Of a DNA stretch of 64,000 bases, positions 17,545-26,272 are shown one piece after another. The position numbers and the translations under genes are program-made. The notes under the pieces were generated by a model. It ran no database searches. It worked only from the letters and a program-made list of their open reading frames with translations, and was not told the origin of the DNA. Within the stretch, counting starts at the first letter, position 1; every line of letters starts with the position of its first letter. The DNA comes from an uncultured Prevotellaceae bacterium (GTDB lineage: Bacteria; Bacteroidota; Bacteroidia; Bacteroidales; Bacteroidaceae): positions 62,001-126,000 of the forward strand of contig CACYJV010000007.1 in assembly GCA_902774815.1 (NCBI GenBank), given 5' to 3'.

Positions 17545-19032
17545 ATGAGTCCTATCAAAACTACAAAGATGACCAACTATCGTTGGATTATCTGTGCTAT
17601 GTTGTTCTTTGCAACAACCGTCAACTACATGGACCGTCAGGTTCTTTCACTAACCTATCCCGGTGAGGGTGGCATTCAGCAGGAGTTTGGCTGGAGCGAC
17701 GACAACTACGGAACCATTACCGCCTACTTCTCCATCATCTATGCCCTTTGCATGCTTTTCGCAGGAAAGTTTGTCGACTGGATGGGAACCCGCAAGGGTT
17801 ACCTTTGGGCTATCTTCGTATGGTCGACAGGTGCCATTCTGCATGCCTTTTGCGGCATTGCCACCAGCGGTATCGTCACAGGCGACTGGCTCGTAGGATT
17901 CGAAGGTGCCAAGGAAGCACTGCGTGCGTTCAAGAGTTCTGGCGTGGCCGATGCGGCATTGACCATCAGTACCGTTTCCGTATGGTTGTTCCTCGGTGCT
18001 CGTTGCATCCTTGCCCTCGGTGAGGCTGGTAACTTCCCGGCAGCCATCAAGGTTACTGCAGAATATTTCCCGAAGAAAGACCGCGCCTATGCTACCGCCA
18101 TCTTCAACAGCGGTGCATCTGTCGGTGCCCTCATTGCTCCTTTCACCATTCCAGTATTGGCTAAGTTCTTCGGCTGGGAGATGGCCTTCATCGTCATTGG
18201 TGCACTGGGTTATGTGTGGATGGGCTTCTGGATCTGGCTGTACAAGAAACCCAATGAGAATCCAAAGGTGAACGATGCCGAGCTTACCTACATCAATCAG
18301 GATGCTGAGACCGAAGGCGATCCGAAGGAAGCTAACGACGAAGGTCCGCAGATTTCGTTCCTGCGCTGCTTCACCTTCCCGCAGACGTGGTCGTTCATCG
18401 TCGGTAAGTTCATGACCGATGGCGTTTGGTGGTTCTTCCTGTTCTGGACGCCTGCCTACCTGAAGTCGCAGTTCGACATCAACCCCACCGACGTGCTGGG
18501 CATGACGCTCATCTTCGTGCTCTATCTCATTACGATGCTCTCCATCCTCGGTGGTAAGCTGCCCACCTACTTCATCAACCGCGGCATGAACCCCTATGCA
18601 GGACGTATGCGTGCGATGCTCATCTTCGCCTTCTTCCCCCTGCTCGGACTCTTCGCACAGCCTCTTGGCGGCGTGTTCAACACACCTTGGTTCCCCATCA
18701 TCCTGATTGGTATTCTCGGTGCAGCCCACCAGTCATGGTCGGCTAACATCTTCTCTACCATTGGCGACATGTTCCCGAAGTCGACCATTGCAACCATCAC
18801 GGGTATCGGTGGCATGGCAGGTGGTGTTGGCTCATTCCTTATCAACAAGGGTGCCGGTGCTCTGTTCACCTATGCCGAGCAGCAGGGCGAAGCCTTTAAG
18901 TTCATGGGCTTCGAGGGCAAGCCTGCCGGCTACATGATTATCTTCTGCATCTGCGCTGTGGCTTACCTCGTCGGCTGGTGCATCATGAAGATTCTCGTGC
19001 CGAAGTACAAGCCCGTCGTCATCAACGACTAA
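17545..19032 (+). CDS. MFS transporter, hexuronate (ExuT)-like anion:cation symporter family
   Basis: Inner-membrane transporter of 495 residues with 12 predicted membrane segments. It has the family's N-terminal NYMDRQVLSLTYPGI-like motif (here NYMDRQVLSL), GKFVDWMGTRKGY between segments 2 and 3, GEAGNFPAAIKVTAEYFPKKDRAYATAIFNSG, and FWTPAYLKSQF. These resemble hexuronate (galacturonate/glucuronate) permeases; related acidic sugars are possible. It has an extra stretch of about 40 residues near 115-145 (GIVTGDWLVGFEGAKEALRAF) found in Bacteroidetes members. It has its own promoter and terminator and lies between glycosidase genes, which fits uptake of uronic acids from plant glycans. Confidence 0.85.
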   Translation: MSPIKTTKMTNYRWIICAMLFFATTVNYMDRQVLSLTYPGEGGIQQEFGWSDDNYGTITAYFSIIYALCMLFAGKFVDWMGTRKGYLWAIFVWSTGAILHAFCGIATSGIVTGDWLVGFEGAKEALRAFKSSGVADAALTISTVSVWLFLGARCILALGEAGNFPAAIKVTAEYFPKKDRAYATAIFNSGASVGALIAPFTIPVLAKFFGWEMAFIVIGALGYVWMGFWIWLYKKPNENPKVNDAELTYINQDAETEGDPKEANDEGPQISFLRCFTFPQTWSFIVGKFMTDGVWWFFLFWTPAYLKSQFDINPTDVLGMTLIFVLYLITMLSILGGKLPTYFINRGMNPYAGRMRAMLIFAFFPLLGLFAQPLGGVFNTPWFPIILIGILGAAHQSWSANIFSTIGDMFPKSTIATITGIGGMAGGVGSFLINKGAGALFTYAEQQGEAFKFMGFEGKPAGYMIIFCICAVAYLVGWCIMKILVPKYKPVVIND

Positions 19033-19067
19033 TCTTTGACCATCGCCCCTGAGCGATTTCCCATTCT

Positions 19068-19119
19068 GCATCTGTACCGCTTCTCTACCTTTTTTTGATC
19101 TGCGGTACAGATGCTTTTC
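19068..19119 (+). terminator. terminator-like hairpin after the MFS gene
   Basis: A perfect 13-bp inverted repeat (GCATCTGTACCGC / GCGGTACAGATGC) with a 21-nt loop, followed by TTTTCT. The long loop itself contains a run of T. Confidence 0.65.
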
Positions 19120-19160
19120 TCATCAGTCGATAACAACATCCACCATCAAAATCAGCAATA

Positions 19161-21653
19161 ATGAAGGCAACAAGGACTAACAGACTACTTCTTATACTTA
19201 TTAGTATAGCAGTCTATCAAACAGCTCATGCTCAGTCATTGCGCAGCGATATCAGCTTGAGTGACCCATTTGTGATGGCCGACGAAGCCACTCACAAGTA
19301 TTATATGACAGGAACTGGTGGCAAATTATGGGTGAGCGACGACCTGGAAGTATGGACAAATCCGACTACCATGGTCAGCACACCATCAACAAGTTGGATG
19401 GGTGCAAGTCCGGAAATATGGGCTTCAGAACTGCATTGTGTGGATGGGAAATACTACAACATCTCCACTTTTACCAACAAAAGCATCACGATTGACGCGG
19501 CAGGTCATTCCCGACGCGCTGTCCACATCCTACGAAGCGACTTACCTTCGGGCACCTACTCGCTCATACCCGAGGGAGATGAGACTTATCTGCCTGCCTC
19601 AAAGATCACCCTCGATGGTAGTTTGTTTACTGATACCGACGGCAAGCGCTACCTGCTCTATTGCAATGAGTGGATACAAGCCGGCAGTGGAACCGTGGAA
19701 GCAATTCTCCTAAAAGACGATATGACTGGAACCGAAGGCGAAGGCACTGTGCTCTTTCGAGCAAGAAACGCGACTTGGAACACAGGTGGCGTCACCGACG
19801 GCCCCTTTGCATTCCGTACACAGACTGGCCGACTGGGAATTATCTGGACCAGCTGGCATGGTGATCTTTACGTGCAAGGTGTCGCTTACTCAGAAAGTGG
19901 AACGATGGCTGGGCCGTGGGTGCAAGAACCGCTGCCCATAACACCCGACCAACACGGCCATGGCATGCTCTTCAGGAATTTCGACGGTCAGTTGTTGATG
20001 TCTATTCATAGCAATCGCAACATTGACCTGGACAAACAGCACTTCGAACGACACCCCGTCATTTACATCATGGATGATTCTGGTGATGAACTCAGGGCCG
20101 TTATGGAATACCGACGCAATACCAGTGCAGGCAATCCCGCACCTGTGGTGGTCCCTAACCCTGAACTCAACTATGGCGTGAATGGCTGGTCGTGTTCGTC
20201 GAAAGCAAAAAACCAAGGCATTGCAAACAATCAAAACGGTGCCATCACTGGCAATTTCTTTGAGAACTGGGATGAGAACTCGTTCACCGGCGACATCTAT
20301 CAGGAACTGGAAGTGCCCAACGGAACTTACCAGATACGTGCTGCAGCATTTCGAAGTGGACTCATCTCTGGAGGCGCTACCAATGCTACGACGGTGAAAC
20401 TCTTCGCTAACGACGAGCTTTGTAACGTCACCAATACTACGCCCGGCTATTACAAAGTAACCGTATTTGTCAAAGATGGGCGTCTGCGCTTTGGCCTTCG
20501 TTCTGAAAAACGCAATTTCAAATGGATGGGCATCGACAATGTGACGATCAATTACTTCGGTACCGATTCGCTTTCAGCATCCGACATTGATACCGCCAGC
20601 GAGCAACGCATTTATCTGCGCAGCAAACTCGACGGGCGATTCCTCAACGCCGGCCAGTCGTGGGGCACACAGGCCATCCTCAGCGAGCATCCACTTGACT
20701 TCCAATGGATTGAACTTCCGAACAACAAATACGCCCTTGACTCACACCTGAGCAATGGCTACACCGACCACTACGCTGCCACCAACGGCTATCTGGACGG
20801 GAAACCGGCACTTTTCACCATTGACGAGAAAGAGAATGGCATCATTTCAATCACTCATGACGGAACGCATTATTGGGGAAACAACGGTGGAAACACGGTG
20901 AACACACAACTCACCAATAGCAATAACGCCAATGCGCAGTGGCAAGTGCTCAGCTTTGCCGACATGAAGGCAACGCTTTCTGAAGCCACACCCGAAAAAC
21001 CTGTCGATGCAACCTTCCTCATCAGTTGTCCTAACTTTGGCCGCAACGACACTCGCATTACAAACTGGTTAGGCGAAGTCAACGCGGGAGGAGACGTGAG
21101 CAACCAATGTGCGGAAGCTCCTTCCACCACTTTTAACATCCGTCAGTCCATTACAGGCATTCCAAATGGTCGCTATGAGCTACGTGTCCAAGGTTTCTAC
21201 CGACATGGTTCGCTCCAAGAAGCACAGTCAGCACATGCTGATGGATCAGAGAAACTTCAGGCAAAGCTCTTTGCCAACGATGCCACCACACCGTTGAAGT
21301 CGATATTCGATACCACTGGAGCTGTTCCCACGTCGCTTGAGACGGCATCGGAAATATTCACTCGTGGCGGCTACCAAAACTCATTGCAGGTTGAAGTCAC
21401 CAACAACCGTCTGCAGGTTGGCGTGAAGAAGACTGTTGGCGAGACACCTGCCGAAAATTGGACGGTTTTCGATAATTTCGAACTCTACTATTTGGGTAAT
21501 GACAACACTGGCATAGATATCAGCGAGAGCAAAACTTCCGACACAACAACGGAAGCCTACGACCTCGCCGGCCGCAGAGTGCCGCTATCATCCAAGGGTG
21601 TTCTCATCTTGAAAGGCAAGCAATCCAATGCCCAAAAGGTAGTAAGGCCTTAG
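19161..21653 (+). CDS. GH43-like secreted glycosidase with two C-terminal carbohydrate-binding-like domains
   Basis: Protein of 830 residues: signal peptide to AHA-Q (about residue 24), a five-bladed propeller of GH43 type (about 27-320) with ISLSDPFVMADEATHKYYMTGT, SPEIWASELHCVDGKYY and GGVTDGPFAF, then two related beta-sandwich modules (about 330-470 and 610-765; WDENSFTGDIYQELEVPNGTYQ and FNIRQSITGIPNGRYELRVQ) separated by a region that may be ricin-like, and a C-terminal YDLAGRRVPLSSKGVLIL tail. Substrate not predictable. The tail resembles that of two other secreted proteins in this window. Confidence 0.78.
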   Translation: MKATRTNRLLLILISIAVYQTAHAQSLRSDISLSDPFVMADEATHKYYMTGTGGKLWVSDDLEVWTNPTTMVSTPSTSWMGASPEIWASELHCVDGKYYNISTFTNKSITIDAAGHSRRAVHILRSDLPSGTYSLIPEGDETYLPASKITLDGSLFTDTDGKRYLLYCNEWIQAGSGTVEAILLKDDMTGTEGEGTVLFRARNATWNTGGVTDGPFAFRTQTGRLGIIWTSWHGDLYVQGVAYSESGTMAGPWVQEPLPITPDQHGHGMLFRNFDGQLLMSIHSNRNIDLDKQHFERHPVIYIMDDSGDELRAVMEYRRNTSAGNPAPVVVPNPELNYGVNGWSCSSKAKNQGIANNQNGAITGNFFENWDENSFTGDIYQELEVPNGTYQIRAAAFRSGLISGGATNATTVKLFANDELCNVTNTTPGYYKVTVFVKDGRLRFGLRSEKRNFKWMGIDNVTINYFGTDSLSASDIDTASEQRIYLRSKLDGRFLNAGQSWGTQAILSEHPLDFQWIELPNNKYALDSHLSNGYTDHYAATNGYLDGKPALFTIDEKENGIISITHDGTHYWGNNGGNTVNTQLTNSNNANAQWQVLSFADMKATLSEATPEKPVDATFLISCPNFGRNDTRITNWLGEVNAGGDVSNQCAEAPSTTFNIRQSITGIPNGRYELRVQGFYRHGSLQEAQSAHADGSEKLQAKLFANDATTPLKSIFDTTGAVPTSLETASEIFTRGGYQNSLQVEVTNNRLQVGVKKTVGETPAENWTVFDNFELYYLGNDNTGIDISESKTSDTTTEAYDLAGRRVPLSSKGVLILKGKQSNAQKVVRP

Positions 21654-21689
21654 AGCCACGAAAACCATCGTTTGCAGCACTGAAGGCTA

Positions 21690-22436
21690 CTATTCCTCGC
21701 CCACAAACCCTTGATTCCGCAAGGATTCGAGCAATGTTGCAGAAAGGGCTTCGTTGTCGCGACGCGTGTACCGGCAGTCGGTGAACACCTGAGCCAACGT
21801 CTGTTTGCCGTTGATGCGCACGAACTCCTGGTTCTCCGGCAGCTGTTCCTTCTCCTGATAGAGTTCGTCGATGCTTTCAGCAGTATAATCATGGTAGGTT
21901 TCTTCGTGCCGAATGGCTGCAAGGGGAAGCCTATCGGTCAACGGAGGTTGCTCTGCAGGCCATCCAAGCGTAATCGTGGCCACAGGAAAGACCAGACGAG
22001 GCAGCTGCAGCGTATCAATAATCTGCTGCGGCATATAGACCGTAGTCCCCAAAAAGCACAGTCCAAGTCCACGTTCCTCGGCCAGATTGCAGAAAGTCTG
22101 GCAATAGAGCAGCGCATCAGTTGCAGCATTCTGGTAAGAAAGCAGATTGTCATAGCCGGGGTCTGCCTGTCGCTCTTCAGCCCATCGGGTTGTGCGACGG
22201 AAGTCGGCACAGAACGTCAGCACAACAGGTGCCTGAGTCACCATGGGCTGGTTGAAATGAGCAGGAGCCAACCTTTCCTTCATCTCCTGCGAACGCGTCA
22301 CCACCACACTGTAGAGTTGCAGGTTTCCCATGGTCTGTGTACGTGCTGCTTGTGATAACAATTCGTTGAGCAATTCATCGTCAACGTTCCGATTTGTATA
22401 ACTACGTATGGTTCTTCGGGTAAGTATATTCTTCAT
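21690..22436 (-). CDS. NADPH-dependent nitroreductase / flavin reductase family protein (NfsA-like)
   Basis: FMN-dependent oxidoreductase of 248 residues. It has the nitroreductase N-terminus ILTRRTIRSYTNRNVDDELL, AARTQTMGNLQLYSVVV, DALLYCQTFCNLAEERGLGLCFLG and VFPVATITLGWPAEQPPLTDRLPL, which match the NfsA/FRP subgroup. The ATG at 22436 is chosen because an upstream in-frame start would precede the -7 box at 22457-22464. Convergent with the GH43-like gene, 36 nt apart. Physiological substrate unknown. Confidence 0.88.
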   Translation of the reverse strand: MKNILTRRTIRSYTNRNVDDELLNELLSQAARTQTMGNLQLYSVVVTRSQEMKERLAPAHFNQPMVTQAPVVLTFCADFRRTTRWAEERQADPGYDNLLSYQNAATDALLYCQTFCNLAEERGLGLCFLGTTVYMPQQIIDTLQLPRLVFPVATITLGWPAEQPPLTDRLPLAAIRHEETYHDYTAESIDELYQEKEQLPENQEFVRINGKQTLAQVFTDCRYTRRDNEALSATLLESLRNQGFVGEE

Positions 22437-22456
22437 TTCGGATAACTTTTTGTTTG

Positions 22457-22464
22457 CAAAGGTA
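22457..22464 (-). promoter_or_regulatory. predicted -7 box for the nitroreductase gene
   Basis: Minus strand TACCTTTG, 20 nt before the ATG at 22436. Confidence 0.6.
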
Positions 22465-22548
22465 GTCTTATTTTCCCATTTTGGCAACTTTTTCACTATT
22501 AAAATGAAAATACTTTCTACTTTCAGACCTAATCTATCACTTTTTTAT

Positions 22549-22556
22549 TATCTTTG
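22549..22556 (+). promoter_or_regulatory. predicted -7 box for the RNR C-terminal-module gene and folB
   Basis: TATCTTTG, 30 nt before the ATG at 22587; divergent from the nitroreductase promoter. Confidence 0.6.
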
Positions 22557-22586
22557 CACAGAATTCGTAATTGTTGATATATCAAT

Positions 22587-23063
22587 ATGGAACAAAGCAA
22601 CAAAGTTGTGGCCATCAGGCCGAAAGAACTGGAATGCGACGTGGTGCGTTTCCAGAACAACAAGGAAAAATGGGTTGCCTTCGTTGGATTGCTCGAAGGT
22701 CGGCCTTACGAAATATTCACTGGCCTGCAGGACGACGAAGTGGGCATCGTGTTGCCGAAAACCGTCACCAAGGGAAAGATCATCAAGCAGGTCAACGAAG
22801 ACGGAACCAAGCGCTACGACTTCCAATTTGAAAACAAACGAGGCTATAAGACCACCGTCGAAGGGCTTTCCGAGAAGTTCAACAAGGAGTATTGGAACTA
22901 TGCCAAGCTCATCTCGGGCGTCCTGCGCTATGGTATGCCCATCGAACATGTCGTGAAACTTGTGGCTTCGCTCGACCTTCAGGATGAGAGCATCAACACC
23001 TGGAAGGTCGGTGTGGAGCGCGCCCTGAAGAAATACACTCCAGAAGGTGCAGACGAAATCTAA
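22587..23063 (+). CDS. free-standing protein resembling the C-terminal region of adenosylcobalamin-dependent ribonucleotide reductase
   Basis: Protein of 158 residues, apparently complete with its own promoter. The sequence (RPKELECDVVRFQNNKEKW, FVGLLEGRPYEIFTGL, RYDFQFENKRGYKT, EYWNYAKLISGVLRYGMP, ALKKYTPEG) resembles, from memory, the segment that follows the catalytic barrel in Bacteroidetes class II (NrdJ-type) reductases. No catalytic barrel, glycyl or cysteine radical site is present in this gene or its neighbours, so it cannot be a reductase alone. It may be an accessory or regulatory protein, or a surviving gene remnant. It is 26 nt upstream of folB. Confidence 0.6.
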   Translation: MEQSNKVVAIRPKELECDVVRFQNNKEKWVAFVGLLEGRPYEIFTGLQDDEVGIVLPKTVTKGKIIKQVNEDGTKRYDFQFENKRGYKTTVEGLSEKFNKEYWNYAKLISGVLRYGMPIEHVVKLVASLDLQDESINTWKVGVERALKKYTPEGADEI

Positions 23064-23089
23064 AGGAATCGATAACAGCTATTTGAACT

Positions 23090-23482
23090 TTGAAAATTGA
23101 GCGTTCAACCATCACGTTGCGCAACATGCGCTTCCATGCTTACCACGGCGTACTCCCACAGGAGCGCATCGTGGGCAACGACTATGTGGTGACCATCGTG
23201 ATGGATGTGAACTTCGGTAAGGCAACCCTGTCTGACGATGTCGCAGACACGCTGAACTATGCCGAAGCCTACGAGGTGGTGAAGCTGACCATGGAGAAAC
23301 CCTGCAACCTGATTGAACGGGTGGCGTGGCTCGTTGGGAAGTCATTGCTCGAACATTTCGAATGCCTCCGCTCTGTCGAAGTGAGCATTACGAAAGTAAA
23401 TCCACCGATGGGAGCCGACTGCGACGGCGCAGAAGCCGTTATCAAAGTAACAAAGGACCACCAGCTTCGCTCGCTTTCGTAG
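23090..23482 (+). CDS. folB: dihydroneopterin aldolase, TTG start
   Basis: Cleaves 7,8-dihydroneopterin to 6-hydroxymethyl-dihydropterin, the substrate of FolK. The 130-residue protein has LRNMRFHAYHGVLPQERIVGNDYVV, DTLNYAEAYEVVK, CNLIERVAWLVG and SVEVSITKVNPPMGAD. The only start that keeps the first beta strand is the TTG at 23090; the first ATG (within MRFHAYHG) would truncate the fold. The last codons (DHQLRSLS) overlap a palindromic repeat with the core GCTTTCGTAGC. Confidence 0.92.
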   Translation: MKIERSTITLRNMRFHAYHGVLPQERIVGNDYVVTIVMDVNFGKATLSDDVADTLNYAEAYEVVKLTMEKPCNLIERVAWLVGKSLLEHFECLRSVEVSITKVNPPMGADCDGAEAVIKVTKDHQLRSLS

Positions 23483-23499
23483 CGAAGCGAAGTAAGAAC
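23471..23499. repeat. short palindromic repeat with core GCTTTCGTAGC
   Basis: Hairpin-forming sequence overlapping the folB stop codon. Closely similar copies are at 28306-28335 and 36333-36362 (GCTTTCGTAGC followed by AGCGGAGAAAGAAC). Confidence 0.55.
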
Positions 23500-23513
23500 A
23501 GAGTATTTGAGCT

Positions 23514-24884
23514 ATGTATATATATAATGTACTAACAAGAAAACCAAGTATTGGCAACACCACCGCACGACGTGGTGTCGTTGTCTTGCTGCTTTGTTTC
23601 CTTGTTACGCTGGCATCTGCAGCAGGCAAGTTCGTGCTTGTCCTCGATGCAGGCCATGGCGGTAAAGATGCTGGCTGCGTTGGTAAAAAGTCGAAGGAGA
23701 AAGACCTCACCTTGCGCTATGCATTGGCCTTCGGCAAGATTGTCGAGCGCAACTGTCCCGATGTGAAGGTAGTCTATACCCGCACCACCGACCGTTTTCT
23801 GGAGTTGTGGCAGCGTGCTGAGATTGCCAATAAGCAGAAGGCCGACCTCTTCGTTTCAGTGCACATCAACGCCGTATCGAAAGGCTCATCCGTGCATGGC
23901 TACCAGACTTATGCATTAGGCCGTGGCGAGACGACCGGCAAGAAGGGCATACAGGAGAACCTTGAGGTGGCTAAACGCGAGAACTCCGTGATCTATATGG
24001 AGAAGGACTATAAGCAACGCTACAAGAGCTTCGACAATTCGATAGAGAGCAACATCATGTTTGAGTTCATTCAGGACAACAACATGGAGCGTAGCGTTGA
24101 GTTGGCGCGCCTGTTGCAGAAATGCATCTGCTCTGCCACAGGACGATTGAACAAGGGTGCTCACCAAAACAACCTCGCTGTGCTCCGACTGACGTCCATG
24201 CCAGCCTGCCTGATGGAGTTGGGCTTCATCTCCAATCCCGATGAAGAGACGTTCATGAACGCCCAAGCGTCGACGGACAAGTATGCCCGAGGCTTCCTGA
24301 AGGCCTTCATCAGCTACAAGAACAAATACTTCGACGGGCTGAACGTGCCCTACCGGCCGCAGGACATCAAGGACACGCAGCTGCCACAGGTGGTACCTGA
24401 CGAATACAAGGACCAGAAGAACGAAACCAAACCTGCTGCCAAGGAGAAACGCGAGCAGACGACACAGAAACCCAAGGACAGCGACACCAAGAACACTCAG
24501 AAAGAAGCTGTCAAGGAACCAGCCAAGGAGAGCAAGGATGCTGCCAAGGAGAACACTGAAAAGGCCGATTCAAAGCCTACGCCTCTCCTCTCTGCTCCCG
24601 CCGATGCCAATGTCCCCGTCTTCAAGGTACAGATCCTCACGGGCCGTACAAAGCTGCAGCCCAACGACCGACAGTTCAAAGGACTGGCCGACATAGACTG
24701 TTTCGAAGAAGCTGGCATCTACAAATACACCGTTGGTGCATCAACAGACTACAATGCCATTGCCCGACAACGCAGAGAGATACTCGACAAATTCCCCGAA
24801 GCTTTCATCATTGCCTTCAAGAACGGGCAGAAGATGAACGTCAACGAGGCCATTGCCGAATTCAAAAAGAATAAAGGTAAGTAA
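23514..24884 (+). CDS. N-acetylmuramoyl-L-alanine amidase with SPOR-like C-terminus
   Basis: Zinc amidase that cuts the peptide stem from MurNAc in peptidoglycan. The 456-residue protein has a membrane-anchor/signal segment (VVVLLLCFLVTLASA), an Amidase_3 domain at about residues 40-275 with the first zinc His in LDAGHGGKDAG, VYTRTTDRFLEL, VSVHINA and a catalytic Glu in CLMELGFISN, a Lys/Glu/Pro-rich low-complexity linker (about 290-360), and a SPOR-like fold (about 370-456; FKVQILTGRTKLQ ... YKYTVGAS). SPOR domains bind denuded septal glycan, so a division role is likely. The next gene (MCE) starts 7 nt after its stop. Confidence 0.93.
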   Translation: MYIYNVLTRKPSIGNTTARRGVVVLLLCFLVTLASAAGKFVLVLDAGHGGKDAGCVGKKSKEKDLTLRYALAFGKIVERNCPDVKVVYTRTTDRFLELWQRAEIANKQKADLFVSVHINAVSKGSSVHGYQTYALGRGETTGKKGIQENLEVAKRENSVIYMEKDYKQRYKSFDNSIESNIMFEFIQDNNMERSVELARLLQKCICSATGRLNKGAHQNNLAVLRLTSMPACLMELGFISNPDEETFMNAQASTDKYARGFLKAFISYKNKYFDGLNVPYRPQDIKDTQLPQVVPDEYKDQKNETKPAAKEKREQTTQKPKDSDTKNTQKEAVKEPAKESKDAAKENTEKADSKPTPLLSAPADANVPVFKVQILTGRTKLQPNDRQFKGLADIDCFEEAGIYKYTVGASTDYNAIARQRREILDKFPEAFIIAFKNGQKMNVNEAIAEFKKNKGK

Positions 24885-24891
24885 AAAGCAC

Positions 24892-25803
24892 ATGAAAAAA
24901 GAAATCAAAATAGCACTCGTAGCCATCGCGGCCGTTGCCATCCTGTATTTTGGCATGAACTTCTTGAAAGGCATGAACTTCATGGCCGAGAAGAACGTCT
25001 ATCACGCACGGTTCAGCGACATCAGTGGACTCGCCGTTTCGAACCCCATCTTTGCCAATGGCTATCAGGTGGGCATCGTCAATGACATCGTTTTCGACTA
25101 TACCGGTCAGAGCGACATCATCGTCACCTTCAGCCTCAACGACAAGATGAAGCTGCCCAAAGGCTCAACGGCTGAGATTGAAAGCGACTTCATGGGCAAC
25201 GTGAAGATGAACATCGTGCTTGCCAAGGCACAGCAAGGCACGGCAGGCCCAACCGGCATACTTGCGCAGGGCGACACCATCGAAGGCTCACAGAGTGAGG
25301 GACTCATGGCTCGCGCCGCACAGCTCATCCCTACCATCGAGCAGATGCTGCCAAAGGTAGACTCCATCCTGGCCAGTGTCAATGCCCTCATGGCCGATCC
25401 TGCCCTGAAGGCATCCATCCACAATGTCAACAGGATCACGGCTGACCTGACCACTTCCACCCGCCAGCTCAACACACTCATGGCAGGAATCAACCGCCAA
25501 ATGCCCACCCTTATGACTAAGGTCGATGGTGTGCTCGACAACTCCCAGCAACTCACGCAGAACCTTTCCTCCATCGACGTGGAAGCAACCATGCAGAAAG
25601 TGGACAAGGCCATTGCCAACGTGGAAGCAGTCACTTCCAAACTCAATTCCAACGAAGGTTCGCTTGGCTTGCTTATGAACGACAACACATTCTATAACCG
25701 CGTCAATGGCACTCTGCAAAGTGCCGAAAACCTGCTCTCCGACGTCAAGGAACACCCCAAGCGCTACATCAATATATCAGTGTTCGGTCGCAAGGACAAA
25801 TAA
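24892..25803 (+). CDS. MCE/MlaD family lipid-transport protein
   Basis: Protein of 303 residues with one N-terminal membrane anchor (IALVAIAAVAILYFGMNFLKG) and an MCE domain (about 35-120; FMAEKNVYHARFSDISGLAVSNPIFANGYQVG), followed by a helical region rich in Asn/Leu/Gln (about 150-290). MCE proteins shuttle phospholipids between membranes, usually with MlaE/MlaF partners, which are not adjacent here. The ATG at 24892 lies after the amidase stop and begins MKKEIKIA directly before the anchor. Confidence 0.92.
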   Translation: MKKEIKIALVAIAAVAILYFGMNFLKGMNFMAEKNVYHARFSDISGLAVSNPIFANGYQVGIVNDIVFDYTGQSDIIVTFSLNDKMKLPKGSTAEIESDFMGNVKMNIVLAKAQQGTAGPTGILAQGDTIEGSQSEGLMARAAQLIPTIEQMLPKVDSILASVNALMADPALKASIHNVNRITADLTTSTRQLNTLMAGINRQMPTLMTKVDGVLDNSQQLTQNLSSIDVEATMQKVDKAIANVEAVTSKLNSNEGSLGLLMNDNTFYNRVNGTLQSAENLLSDVKEHPKRYINISVFGRKDK

Positions 25804-25896
25804 CCCCTGAACGACACCCCAATCCGACTGTATAAAAATAGCATAGTAATTGGGCGTTAAATAAACACCGTCTAAATTACCGAATCGGTGTTTCAC

Positions 25897-25926
25897 GGCT
25901 TCCGTATCGCACGGAAGCCATTCTTT
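25897..25926 (+). terminator. terminator-like hairpin after the MCE gene
   Basis: A 9-bp perfect stem (GGCTTCCGT / ACGGAAGCC) with a 5-nt loop, followed by ATTCTTTTT. A weaker hairpin precedes it (AACACCG / CGGTGTT). Apart from the promoter at 26174, the rest of 25927-26272 holds nothing recognisable. Confidence 0.7.
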
Positions 25927-26173
25927 TTCACTGACTTTCGGGTGGGTAGGCCTATTGTTTCACTACTTAATAGGTTTTCGTTAACACCTTTTTATAATCG
26001 AAAGATAGTCAGCAACTTATCGTTTTCAAACCACCATTCTACACCCCTTAAAACCATAAAAACGACGTAACTATCACAGATAAAGGACTTTACGCACAGA
26101 CAACACTATCTGAATACTCAGAGAGACCAAAAAGTTTAACGCAAAAATATTTTCGTATTAAAAAGATTTTGTT

Positions 26174-26181
26174 TACTTTTG
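26174..26181 (+). promoter_or_regulatory. predicted -7 box for dnaA
   Basis: TACTTTTG, about 90 nt upstream of the dnaA ATG. No TTATCCACA-type DnaA box is visible nearby. Confidence 0.5.
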
Positions 26182-26272
26182 CAAACGAAAACAAACAGAA
26201 AACGTAAACAAGTGTAGAGCCAACAGCCAACCTAAGACTTAGCTCTCATCTACGAACATTTAATCATTGATA

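Noticed and set aside
25804-26272. Possible replication origin upstream of dnaA
   Set aside because: No cluster of TTATCCACA-type boxes and no marked AT-rich unwinding region was seen; only a hairpin and a promoter.
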